Part shown: piece by piece, positions 50,884 through 61,405 of the stretch
How positions within the stretch are numbered: position 1 is the stretch's first letter
Layout of the letters: each line of letters opens with the position of its first letter
NCBI GenBank assembly: GCA_963210315.1
Contig: OY723255.1
Coordinates: 2,413,785-2,477,784, forward strand
Direction: 5' to 3'
DNA length: 64,000 nucleotides
Origin: Rhynchopus euleeides
Taxonomy: Eukaryota; Euglenozoa; Diplonemea; Diplonemida; Diplonemidae
Notes under the pieces: generated by a model
Database searches by the model: none
What the model was told of the DNA's origin: nothing
What the model saw: the letters and a program-made list of their open reading frames with translations, nothing else
Program-made: the position numbers and the translations under genes

Positions 50884-52229
50884 ATGGAAGTTCGAGAGGT
50901 GTACCTGGCATCGTGTTGGGCAGAGGACAGGCAGCGCCTACCCCGTGGAGTCTCGTTGCAGTACACGACACGCACCTTGTGGGTCGGATGCTTAGAAGGT
51001 GCATCCAGGGTGCAGGCTGCCTGTCAGTCCAGGCTGCGTTTGTGCCGTGCCTGTTTGTGTGTGTCTCGCATAGTTGACGTGGACTCATCCCAGCACCCAT
51101 CACCACAGACAAAGAGCCCAGCGCCGCAGTGTGCTCAGCGGGGGGCACAGGCGATGGGGGCTGCCAACAGCATGTGGACACGGATGCGGCTGCCATCACC
51201 ACAGACAAAGAGCCCAGCGCCGCAGTCTCCTCGGCGGGGGGCACAGGCGATGAGGGCTGCCAACAGCATGTGCACACGGATGCGGCTGAAGCCGACCAGG
51301 AGACGTGCAGAATGTCGCTGAGTGAAGCCATCGCGCGGGACGACTTGCAGAGCCTTCAGCAGCTCTTGGCAGACGGTGCTGACGTGCATGCCAAGGACGC
51401 ACAGGGTATGCTTCATGGTTCAGGTTCGGGGCGTCGTACCCCACCTCTTGTTGGACGGTCTGAAGGGTTTACATTCAGAGGCACGTCTCAGTGGGTCTTG
51501 TACAGTTTCAAGGCCTCTTGTTCGACAACACACGGGACTGCCTGCAGGAGGTTCCTGACAGGCGCGGCTATCCACTGAGTCACGTGTGCACGCTGGGCCT
51601 GCTTCCAACCTTCCTGCAGCCTCAGCCTGTCCCAGTGGTTGTGTGGCGGTGGGGTGACCTCGTGAAGCAGGTGTCGTGAGTCCGCCACCCTGTGCCGTGT
51701 GTGATGTGCCACACTGCCGCACTCCTTCACAGGATGCACTCCTCTGCATTTTCCTTCCAAGAACAGAAGCGATCATGCAGTGGCGACGGTTTATTTCTTG
51801 CTCGCTGAAGGGGCAGATGTCAATGCCACCGACGAGAACGGTATGCCACCTGAGCACTTCCTCTTCGATTTGGTGCACCTGTCTTGCCTGCATGCGTGTG
51901 TGCACACTTGGTCTGCTTCCCACCTTCCCGCAGCCTCAGCCTGTCCCAGTGGTTGTGTGGCGGTGGGGTGACCTCGTGAAGCAGGTGTCGTGAGCCCGCC
52001 ACCCTGTGCCGTGTGTGATGATGCCACACTGCCTCACTCCTTCACAGGATGCACTCCTCTGGATTACGCTGCCAAGAATACTTCCAAGCAAGCTGTGACG
52101 ATCCGCGAAGTATTGCGTTCTCAGTGTCCAGCTGTGGCGGCGACCACTGGTATGCACTGTCCTGCTTTCTCACAATGTGATCTCTTCTTCTCTTGGGTGC
52201 TGCCTGACTTCGTCCCTCTGCAGACTTGA
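50884..52229 (+). CDS. Ankyrin-repeat gene F (5 exons)
   Basis: Leader 50884-50998, second exon 51109-51405 with two tandem 96-nt units and [19 protein letters not shown] (ATG 51312), ankyrin exons 51733-51840 (GCTPLHFPSKNRSDHAV...[12 protein letters not shown]) and terminal 52048-52229, which reads past GMHCPAF to a TGA 19 residues later, as in 28810-28991. The shortest intact repeat set of the family, with one full and one terminal ankyrin unit. The acceptor upstream of the leader is at 50805 (CCCTCTGCAG). Phases are consistent, and the donor of the leader is GTGCAT. Confidence 0.72.
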
Positions 52230-52301
52230 TCTGGTGCTGGTGTTCGGTCTGCCTTGTTCGTCAGTTGGTTTGTGTCTGGCGACACATCAGGGTCCCTCTT
52301 C

Positions 52302-54982
52302 ATGGAAGTTCGAGAGGTGTACCTGGCATCGTATTGGGCAGAGGACAGGCAGCGCCTACCCCGTGGAGTCTCGGTGCAGTACACGACACGCACCTTGTGG
52401 GTTGGATGCTTAGAAGGTGCATCCAGGGTGCAGGCTGCCTGTCAGTCCAGGCTGCGTTTGTGCCGTGCCTGTTTGTGTGTGTCTCGCATAGTTGACGTGG
52501 ACTCATCCCAGCACCCATCACCACAGACAAAGAGCCCAGCGCCGCAGTGTGCTCGGCGGGGGGCACAGGCGATGGGGGCTGCCAACAGCATGCGGACACG
52601 GATGCGGTTGCCATCACCACAGACAAAGATCCCACCGCCGCAGTCTCCTCGGCGGGGGGCACAGGTGATGAGGACTGCCCACAGCATGCGGACACGGATG
52701 CGGCTGAAGCCGACCAGGAGACGTGCAGAATGTCGCTGAGTGAAGCCATCGCGCGGGACGACTTGCAGAGCCTTCAGCAGCCCTTGGCAGACGTGCATGC
52801 CAAGACGCAGGATGGTATGCTTCATGGTTCAGGTTCGGAGCATCGTACCCCACCTCTTGTTGGAGGGTCTGAAGAGCTTACATTCAGAGGCACGGGACTC
52901 AGCGGATCTTCTTGTTGTGCACTTGGTCTGCTTCCCACCCCAGCCTGCCCCAGTGGTTGTGTGGCGGTGGGGTGACCTCGTGAAGCAGGTGTCGTGAGTC
53001 CGCCACCCTGTGCCGTGTGTGATGGTGCCACACTGCCTCACTCCTTCACAGGATGCACTCCTCTGCATAAAGCTGCGAACACCACAACCGAGGATGATTG
53101 CAAGATCGTCGATGACATGGCACTGTGTCCGCCCCCCATATCGGTGAAGTACGCGCACAGTCCTGCTACTGACAGCACCAATGCTGCTGCACGTGTTCCT
53201 GACACAAGCACCCACACACCGGATCCGAGCTTTGCTGTGCACGAGGCCATCATCCGCATCAGGAGCGATGCTCTGTGCAGCGCGACTCTCCAGCTGCGCG
53301 AGCAGGCGGATCAGGGCGAGGTGCTGCTGTCGGAGCTGTGCACGTCGCAGTGCAGGCTGACGAGTGCAATGTCGGCGCTGCGGCAGGACCCCAGCACGCC
53401 TGGCGGTGTGGCGGAGAGGGACACGGCGTTCCAGCTGCAGGCCGAGTGTGCGGGCAGGCTGGCGGACTTCATCGATGCAGGCACAGACGATGCAGGCATA
53501 CAGGAGCAGGTGCTGCAACAGATACAGCAACGGGCTGCAGAGTGTGGCGATGCCTTCGTCACCAAGGACGTGCACCAGGTGGACTGTGTGCTGGAGGCTG
53601 CCAGCACTGCGCACCGGACGGTCGATACGTACGTCGCCTGCATCGAGCGCATGGGCACTGCGGTGCGCACAGCCACCACTGTCGACGAAATGCACAAGTC
53701 CTCGGGCGCCCTGCGTGCTGCTGCCGACGCGGTGGTTGCCGCAGAGGGCAGGCTGCAGGGCTGCAGGGACCGTGCTGCCGTGGCGGGCAGCGCCCTGCTG
53801 GCCACACTCGCCTCCGTCAGGGGCCAGCGTGCCCTGTGCGAGTCCATCCTGCAGGAGGCGGAGAAGCGCCCCGACAAGGCAGCCCTCGTGCCGGACATGA
53901 AAGGTCTGCGTGACACATTTCTCCGTTGCGAGCAGGAGCTGGACGACATCTCGCATGAGCATCGCAAGGCGCAGAGGTTCGGCAGTGCCGACGAGGCGGA
54001 GCTGGCGGGGCGCGTCACCGCCGCACGCAGGCAGGTCTACGTGCAGCAGAAGCTTCTGGAGCAGCAGCAGCGGCGTGTCGCTGAAGCCGCGTTGCACTAC
54101 TACCCTGAGCTGGATGTGGGGCAGGATATGCGCGAGTGGGGCGGGCTGCTGTGCCAGCGTGTGCGTGACAGCTACACGGAGCGGGTGGAGCTGACCGGCG
54201 CCTCCAGTAACCACAACCACCACAACGTGCACAGGGCCACGCGCGGCGACGGCACGTTCTGCGTGCTGAAGCAGTTCGAGCCCCAGCACAGGGGGTCCCT
54301 GCTGCTCGAGGCACGTGTGCTGCAGCGCCTGCACCACCCCTGCGTGGCGGAGGTGACGTGCGTGTTCCAGACGACGGACCCTGTCGGGTGGGCCATGGAG
54401 ATGCCGTACTACTCTGGGGGCGACCTGGCGCAGCACATGCAGCGCATCCGGCAGGAGGGCATGGCAGCCGCGTGCAGGGTTGTGCTCGACATTGCACAGG
54501 GGCTTGCCTTCGTGCACCGCAGCGGGGTTGTGCACTGCGACGTGAAGCCTGCAAATGTGTTCCTCGAAGAGGACGGGGGGGCACGCCTCGGTGGCTTCGG
54601 CAGCAGCAAGGGCGTGGAACCCCGTGCTGCTGACACGGCATCCGGAACACGGAAGACGCTGGGCGTGCAGGGGACGCCTGGGTACGTGGCGCCCGAGGTG
54701 GAGGCGCAGGGGAAGGCGTGCTCTGCGTCTGACGTGTACTCCCTGGGGCTCGTGCTCTACGACCTGATGGTGTCGGGAGACCACCCGCGCACCTGTCTGC
54801 AGGCCGGCGTGCAGGCAACCCCGCCTGTGTGCGGAAGGGTGCCCGCACAGCTGGAGGCGCTGCTGGTGCGCATGCTCTGCGAGGGTGCTGCGGGGCGCCC
54901 CACCGCTGAGGAGGTTGTGCTGGACCCCTTCTTCTTCTGCTCCCCCCCTTGCTTCCCCCACCCTCACCTACGTCAGTGCTGA
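52302..54982 (+). CDS. Ankyrin-kinase gene G: ankyrin start fused to a protein (pseudo)kinase domain
   Basis: Leader 52302-52416, exon 52527-52814 (two 96-nt units, then [20 protein letters not shown] with three residues deleted before ADVHAK), and one large exon 53052-54982; about 777 residues. The large exon opens with an ankyrin half (GCTPLHKAANTTT) that changes into a long helical, coiled-coil-prone region (about 53220-54130) and then a kinase domain (about 54180-54940). Kinase residues seen: FCVLKQF (Lys), LLLEARVL (Glu), HCDVKPANVF (catalytic Asp, HCD for HRD), GGFGSSKG where DFG should be, YVAPEVEAQ, and SDVYSLGLVLYDL. The glycine loop is poor. With the metal-binding Asp replaced, catalysis is doubtful. 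Ser/Thr kinase-like fold; upstream sisters lack it. No intron is needed after 53052. Confidence 0.82.
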
Positions 54983-55642
54983 GTGACTGGCACGTGCAGT
55001 GCGCCACACCTCACCTCATCAACAGGCCGAGATGTGTGCTTACGTTTCACCACAACCCCTCTCCCCTCCGCCATTCCTTCGTGTTCAGTGACATGTGTCG
55101 ATCGTGTTTCATTTTTCCGCACACTCGTGTGAGCAGAAAGTCACCCACCACAGCAAGCATTCAAACGTGCTCTATACACTAACCCCACCCTTCATCAGGA
55201 TCAGGGTGTGATTATCACTTCAGGGTTTGTGTGTAGAAGCGTTAACGCATTCTCGGTGCTCGTTTCCCCTGAAACCCCGTCAAAAAGTCGACTTCCGGGC
55301 CAGAAATGTGGGGGTTTTGCCACTGTTTTGGATTGCCCTTGTGATTGTGAATGACAAACAGGCTCGTCAGACACTCCGGTTTTGTTGGGCCCTGTCCCCA
55401 ATTTCCCGACGCTCTCGAGGTGCCTGGGTGATGCTGCTGCTCTCAACTCTGATGGGGACGGCCTCCCTTCCCCACTCAGTGGGAAAGCAAATGCTCAACA
55501 CTCCCTCTCGACCCTTCACCTCTTCCTATTTTAGATATCAATAGAAATATTAGATGAGAATTTGGGACGTCACTTCTCACCATCAGTCGCGCCAGAGACA
55601 AGCGATGCAGCCGAGCGAAGTCGTGAAGTCACAAAGTAAATC
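54983..55642. other. Flank downstream of gene G
   Basis: Contains one A-half repeat (55118-55250). The rest shows no gene; a 105-codon frame has no domain. Confidence 0.45.
55118..55250 (+). repeat. A-half of a split-direct-repeat unit
   Basis: Nearly identical to 8221-8356 up to the core (GTAGAAGCGTTAACGCATT) and then unrelated; it breaks exactly after the core. Confidence 0.65.
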
Positions 55643-55770
55643 TCACGACTGAGGGGGTCTTCGCTGGTCGTTATCCTTCGTTCAATCTTTGTCGGTTTTC
55701 AGCTAATTCAACAGGAAATGCACCAAAATGCACTGACGATCACCCCGTAGCGAAAACCCCCTCAGTCGTA
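55643..55770. mobile_element. MITE-like element, GGGGGTCTTCGCT family, copy 2
   Basis: Terminal inverted repeat ACGACTGAGGGGGTCTTCGC (left) against its reverse complement with one difference (right), about 128 bp. Relative to copy 1 (27750-27861) it is in the opposite orientation. The TIR is longer here. Confidence 0.8.
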
Positions 55771-56760
55771 ATATTCGGAGCTTTCTTCTTACTGATTTGC
55801 AGACAAATGAGCGTACTCGACGTCCTTCTGTCGGTAGCTTACCTAACGCTCTGTAAACATAACAAACGGAACAAACCGGCAGCAAAGTGTAACCAAGAAT
55901 AGTTTTTCTGCAAGGTCGAAGGGGAGCGAACGGAACAAACACCACCTTCATCTGCCAACAACAAGTGGTGTTTTGCTCCCTGCCTTAGCCCCTCCGTACG
56001 TCAGCTTTTGCACCGAACGCCGCCTACTGCAACTGAAAAGTACGGAAGCGTCAACGCAAGGAAAAGCGCCAGCAAACAAAAGGAAACTCCAACAGAGCGG
56101 TTGGAGCTGTGAAGTGCAAGGTCGCTTTTTTGGAAAAACACACCCCGTGTGGTAGAGAAAATACGGCAAGAGTCTCGGTGGGTCGGAAGAGCAGATGGTT
56201 CCCGCAACAGCTCCCGGGGAGCGGCGGGTATTCGCATAGGATGCTGGATGTGTGAACACGTTTGTGCGGTTTGTTCTGTGTTGTGTGAACATGTGTGTGT
56301 GTGTATGCTCCACCCAACCCGACACATGTTCTGTACTTCAGACAGGGGGGTTTTGTGTGTGTTTTTTCTGCCGGGTGGAAGCGATCAATGCAAAATCATC
56401 TGAAAGGAAGACTCGAGAGACTGCTGCTGTATTTTCCGCACACTCGTGCGCGGAAAGCGACCTCCCACAGCTGCAACCAAACGTAGCCCCCACCCTATAG
56501 GAAAAAAATATGGTTTCGGGGTTGCAGGTAGCGTCAACGCAGCCAACAAAAGGAAAATCTATTCAGATCGGTGGGTGTTCTCGCGATCGACGAATACCCG
56601 CTGGTTCTTCTCTCCCCTTTTCTGATTTGCAGACACAAAGTTTTCTATTCAGAGCGGTTGGAGCTAGGAGGAACGGGTGCTGTTTGATCTCTGTGTCTTG
56701 TTGTCTCTGCTGCCCGACCTAAGACGCACACCACACCCCAACACACACCACTACACGACG
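55771..56760. other. Repeat-derived spacer with diverged A-B units
   Basis: Cores occur at about 56043 (CGGAAGCGTCAACGCAAGG), 56376 (GGTGGAAGCGATCAATGCAA) and 56528 (GTAGCGTCAACGCAGCC), with A-type hairpins at about 56142 (ACACACCCCGTGTGGT) and 56437 (CGCACACTCGTGCGCGGAAA). TTCTGTACTTCAGACAGG occurs at 56329. No gene. Confidence 0.5.
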
Positions 56761-57055
56761 CGCTGGCAGAAATCTCCTGAACCGGTTTGAAAACAGTAAC
56801 CGGTTCCTTGGGAACCGGTTTGGGAACCGGTTGAAATCACAACGGCAAACCGGTTACTGACAAATCCGAACCGGTTGAGGACAGGTTCAGAACCGGCTGG
56901 GACCGGTTCTGAAACTGGCAAAAACCGGTTCGTGAACCGGTTTGCAGGAACCGGTTTCAGAACCGGTTCGAGAACTGGTTCACGAACCGGTTCCGGAACC
57001 GGTTCGTGAACCGGTTTCAGAACCGGTTCTGGAACCGGTTCCCCCAGTCCTGACC
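56761..57055. repeat. Cluster of AACCGGTT palindromes, first
   Basis: About twenty occurrences of AACCGGTT or one-off variants within 300 nt, at irregular 10-20-nt spacing, giving many alternative hairpins. It is related to 59013-59280 and to the small AACCGGG cluster at 27545-27595. Confidence 0.85.
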
Positions 57056-57654
57056 GGATTTCTATAGGGGGACCCTTTCGAATTTTTTTTTCGGGGGGGT
57101 AAATTGAACGTTTTTGGCCATTTGAAGCCACTGCGACCATTCCCGGGCCTCGGAAATCAGATTCTTGCCCCTCAAATGCGGTACCGGTCCGGACGAAAAT
57201 CCGGACCGGAACCGCAGGTACCGCATGCAGCCGCCCCAGCGCCGCCCTCCCCACCCCCCTCCCCAGCCTGTCCCAGAAGAGGTCGCTTTTCCCATTGGTG
57301 CCTGCCTATGTATTGCCTCTGTTGTGCCTGCGCCTGTGCCTCCCTGCCCTGTATTTTTTTACCCTCACGGGTATCACGATACAGGGCAGTCCACCCCCTC
57401 CCCCCAAAAATCGTTCGCATCATCTTGGCGCCCATTCCTTCCACTTTCTGGATGTGTTTGGTATTTCCGAACGGAATTTTCCAGCGTCAAGACTGATACC
57501 TCGCCGTTTTAGAGTCAGTCACTTCTACCGCCGCTGCGATTTGCGATACGGTAGTTGTGCAGAAATGCTAACATTTAATTTGCTCTGTGGAACCTGGACT
57601 GCACCTTCTGGGCTGTGAGTCTGTAGATAGTTGGACAGTTGCGGAACCCATTCT

Positions 57655-57960
57655 TTGTGTGCCTCCGACTTGAGGAGCTGTCGACTTCAGAACCAAGGTT
57701 CAGAACGAAGATGACGACCTGCTGTGAGCTGCAAACCTTCTTGACACACCTACCGTACCTGCATTACACTCGTGGTAATTCCATACCCCTGGAAACAGGA
57801 GACCACCGTCTGTTCACAGATGGTCTTGAGCGTGGTAGCCATCTTTGCTATGGAGTCACGATTAAGTCTTTGTGGTCACGTGGGCCCATGAGCAGCGGAT
57901 ACACTTGGAGTGGAGGGAGGGGGTGCGGTTCTGGAAAAGCGGGTCTGAATCTGGTCAAGG
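57655..57960 (+). repeat. Three-copy repeat, copy 1
   Basis: Shared landmarks: TTCAGAACCAAGG, CTGCTGTGAGCTGCA, CTTGACACACCT, GGTAGCCATCTTTGCTATGG, CCATGAGCAGCGGATACA and GGTGCGGTTCTGGA. Copy 2 is at 58675-58985 (direct) and copy 3 at 60590-60805 (inverted). About 300 nt, moderately diverged, non-coding. Confidence 0.7.
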
Positions 57961-58674
57961 ACGACTGAGGGCTTCAGTTCGAGTTTAATGTGGGTCCAAG
58001 GGTACACAGGAGATCACTGCTTGCATATTCAACCTGCTTGTCATCCTCTGGTTACTGTTCAACGGCTCGAACTCCTCGACTTTCCTTGGCTGACTGAAAT
58101 GAAACAATACGTATGCTGCTATTGTGTTGTTCCCCTGACAGAGGAACACAAGGGAAGGGTACTGCAGCTGTCCACGAAGTGGCTCGACGTAGCCACCTCA
58201 CGCTGCCTAGAGGGTCGGTTCAGGTTGAAGCAGAGCAATTAAGTGTTAGGGGGATGCCTTTGGTCAAGGCCTTTTCTAAAAAAAATTGACCCACGGCGCC
58301 TGTGTTGTAGCTCGGTCTACGCCAGGTTCCACACCCCGTCATCGCAAAACGTACACATACACAGAGGCAGGCCTCTGTGGTACGGGAGCATGATGGGAGG
58401 AAATTTTGCCTTTTGGTCAAAAAGGCGCCTTTTTAGAATAAATTGACCCGCAGGGTGGCTGAGTCTTATCAGACAGGCCGACCTATGTTGATCAATGGAA
58501 CCACACAACCTGTTCAACCTGCAAACCACCCGGGGTGGCGGCTGAGTCCTCACCCCTGCCGTAGCATGAGATAAGCCGACGTCGACCTCCGCTCCGGTCT
58601 CTCAACAACGGTCGTCACCAGTTGAACCGCGTCTGGGAAAGCCTGATCTTTGGATCTGGCCTCCCTGTTGTCAC

Positions 58675-58985
58675 TGTGATTCGAAGAACTGTGGGGTTCA
58701 GAACCAAGGATGAGGAACTGCTGTGAGCTGCACACTCTCTTGACACACCTGCACGTATCTGCGTTACACTCGTGGGAAACCCGAACCCTGTATTTATACA
58801 GGAGACTTCCATCTGGGACAGTTTCTGTTCCAGATGAGCTTTGACAGTGATTGGTAGCCATCTTTGCTATGGAGCCATCGTCATTGCTATCGTCGTCACT
58901 CGGACCCATGAGCAGCGGATACAATTGGTGTGGAAGGAGAGGGTGCGGTTCTGGATCAGTAGGTCTGAATCTGACACTGGGACTG
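58675..58985 (+). repeat. Three-copy repeat, copy 2
   Basis: Same landmark order as copy 1, with CATCGTCATTGCTATCGTCG in place of the middle part. It ends 28 nt before the second AACCGGTT cluster. Confidence 0.7.
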
Positions 58986-59012
58986 AAACCCATAGGTCTG
59001 AGATGACTCAGT

Positions 59013-59280
59013 GCGGGTCAGGTCCGTATACCGGTCCACCGACCGGTACACGGCCAACCGGTCGGGACCCACTTTGCCCGGTTCGCAAATGTCGGTTCTG
59101 GAACCGGTTCGGGCGGAACCGGTTCACCGGCGGAACCGGTTTACCGGTGAACCGGTTCGGCGGAACCGGTTCACCGGTGAACCGGTTCGTCCGAACCGGT
59201 TCTGGAACCGGTTCCACCGAACCGGTTCGCCGGTGAACCGGTTCCGCCGAACCGGTTCCAGAACCGGTTCAGCGTGCCAG
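59013..59280. repeat. Cluster of AACCGGTT palindromes, second
   Basis: Here AACCGGTT alternates with CACCGGTGAACCGGTT and CGGCGGAACCGG, forming a denser and more regular array than the first cluster. It is followed by a pyrimidine-rich tract. Confidence 0.85.
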
Positions 59281-60589
59281 CGCGTCGTGTATTTCCGCAA
59301 ACAGGTGCCCCCCCCCCCCCTCCCCTTCCCTCCCCCACCCCTACCTCACACACGCGCACCGTATTGTATTCCCCTTCAAGTAGACTCCGTGTTCTGTCCT
59401 TTTACCTCCTCCCACCCTGCCTTTTATTTGTACTGGGGGTATGGAAAAGTCGGTGAAAAAAAATGAAAAAAAATGAGAAAAAATCGGCCGAAATTTGCTG
59501 TTTTTCGCTAAAAAAAGAGTGTGGGGAGTTGGGTCCAGTTTAGCAAAGTGAGCATATTTTTCGAAAATTGAAAAATTGGGGACACCAAAAGTCCCCAAAC
59601 GAGTCTTCGACTTGGCCAGCAGAGAGAATTTGTTTGGTGAAAAAATGCCCCAAAAATTGTCGGCCAAAAGTTACTGTTGAAGACGGCACAAGTTCTCTGC
59701 ACAGGCTGGGTGGGCGCAACGCTGACGAACAACGACAAGCCGGAGGCTGCGACTGTGAAGAATACAACGAACGGCCCGGGTCCTCCTCTAGATGCCCAGG
59801 AACAATGTCCTTCCCACCGGTGTTACGCGGGGCGTTCCGGGGGTGGGATAGTGCTGCTGCACAGATGCCAGTGTGCCCGTTGAGGAGGGCCACTCCAGTC
59901 AGACCTGCTTGTTGCTTGTACATCACAAACAGCAGACCCAGAGTGGAGTGCCTCATCCCGGTCAACTCAAACACTGCTAGATTGACGAGGCCACCACCTC
60001 CTGGCACTGCCTGCACGACAGGGACGGGTGACCTGCAGGTCGTCGTGAGCAGGACCATGGCAGCCCACTCGAACACCTGTGCGGGGTACCGCAACTCATC
60101 TTGCTGCGGGTGTGCAGCGGGTGCGAGTGCGCCCCGGCCGGGGGTGGCACATACTCCTCCAGGTTTTGCTGACCTCCCAGAGCGATGGCTCAACAGCCAC
60201 AGCCTTGCCCCGTCAGCCTGCCCACGCTCCGCCCCTGCCGACGGGGGGGGGGGGGGGGGGGGGGGCTCAATCCGCAGTTCCTCGCCGCATTCGCCGCCAC
60301 GGACAGGAGAAATACGCACAGAGGAGGAGCAGGCAGCTCATTAAACGGCTGGTCCCCCGGTGTATCTGGATGCACCGCCCCTGCACATACGGACAGCAGG
60401 GGCTGGAAAAAGAGATCTGCATTTTTTTGACCTCCCCGCCATCTGGATTTCCAGATCAGCCGTGAAGCTGCATACAGTCATCATGCACTGCATCATATCA
60501 GACCCACGGGTTCATCAGCCCCTTAGATTCAGACCATGCATTGTCCAGAACTGCACCCTGTCCTTCAACACCAGTAGATCCACGGCTCA
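59281..60589. other. Segment with long open frames on both strands, function unknown
   Basis: Frames of about 258 codons exist on both strands at 59540-60344, so at most one is real. The minus-strand reading has a proline run encoded by the 23-nt G tract (60243-60265) and no recognised domain; the plus-strand reading is similarly featureless. GC bias makes such frames common here. Confidence 0.3.
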
Positions 60590-60805
60590 TGGGCCCATGT
60601 GACGACAAAAACCTGATCGTAGCTCATAGCAAAGATGGGTAACACGATCAAGATCATCTGTTCCCAGATGGACGTCTCCTGTTTCCAGGTTTAGGGTTAC
60701 CGCGAGTGGAGCGCAGATTTACCAAGGTGTATCAAGAGAGTATGCAGCACTGTCCCAGCAGTTCCTCCTCCTTGGTTCCGACCTCCCACAGTTCTTCGAT
60801 GACAG
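60590..60805 (-). repeat. Three-copy repeat, copy 3 (inverted)
   Basis: Reverse-complement landmarks: CATGGGCCCATG region, CATAGCAAAGATGGGTA, GACGTCTCCTGTTTCC, CCTTGGTTC and CACAGTTCTTCGA. It shows that the repeat is mobile or was duplicated, not a local tandem event. Confidence 0.6.
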
Positions 60806-61063
60806 GCACAACAGAGTAAGAAGCAACACAGCCAGATCCTTCGATCAGGCCCAGACCCAAGCAACAGAGCGGGGGGGGGGGGGGGATGAAGTACCTCCTT
60901 CAAGAACGTCGCACCACTGGTGATCGCGGCGTCAGGGAAACCGGCCGTCCTGATGAGAAGACGGTCGCTGCGAAACGGCCACTACACAACCCGGGAACCG
61001 GGTCGCAATTGAAAACACGGTGGGATCTTGTAAATTTTACATGTATAACTACAAGTATATACC

Positions 61064-61405
61064 GTATACGTAAATATTTTGGAACGTAAATATTATGGAA
61101 CGTAAATATTATGGAACGTAAATATTTTGGAACGCTGGTGGGTTGGCGTTCAAGATTTTTTTCGTTCCATAATATTTACAGGGCTTTCTGCGACTCGGGG
61201 ACTTGGACCAGGTGATCGGACGGCATACAGAGTCCCTGACGGGACCTACTCGTGCACTTTTCGCGCGATTACCTGACGCAAGCCGTCCTCACCACCGAGT
61301 CCCCAACTGGCCCTGTAAATATTATGGAACGTAAATATTATGGAACGGACCGGCCAAAAATGGGCCCGTTCCATAATATTTACGTTCCATAATATTTACG
61401 TATAC
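61064..61405. repeat. Fold-back structure with nested inverted repeats
   Basis: Outer arms GTATACGTAAATATT...AATATTTACGTATAC contain tandem copies of a 16-nt unit (GGAACGTAAATATTAT), three on the left and two on the right, inverted to each other. Nested inside, 61173-61324 begins and ends with a second inverted pair running TTCCATAATATTTACAGGGC against its reverse complement, followed inward by CGACTCGGGGAC / GAGTCCCC. A/T-rich arms in GC-rich surroundings. It could be a fold-back element or a composite of a CAGGGC-ended MITE in a palindromic site. Confidence 0.75.

Larger units (their letters stand above)
57056..59012. other. Anonymous DNA between the two AACCGGTT clusters
   Basis: Contains a diverged direct duplication (57655-57960 and 58675-58985) and a second pair (GGCCTTTTCTAAAAAAAATTGACC at about 58269 and CGCCTTTTTAGAATAAATTG at about 58427). 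Open frames are short and lack domains. Confidence 0.45.

Noticed and set aside
52829-54967. 712-codon open frame on the minus strand opposite gene G
   Set aside because: The plus strand encodes ankyrin and kinase motifs; the antisense frame has none and crosses intron sequence.
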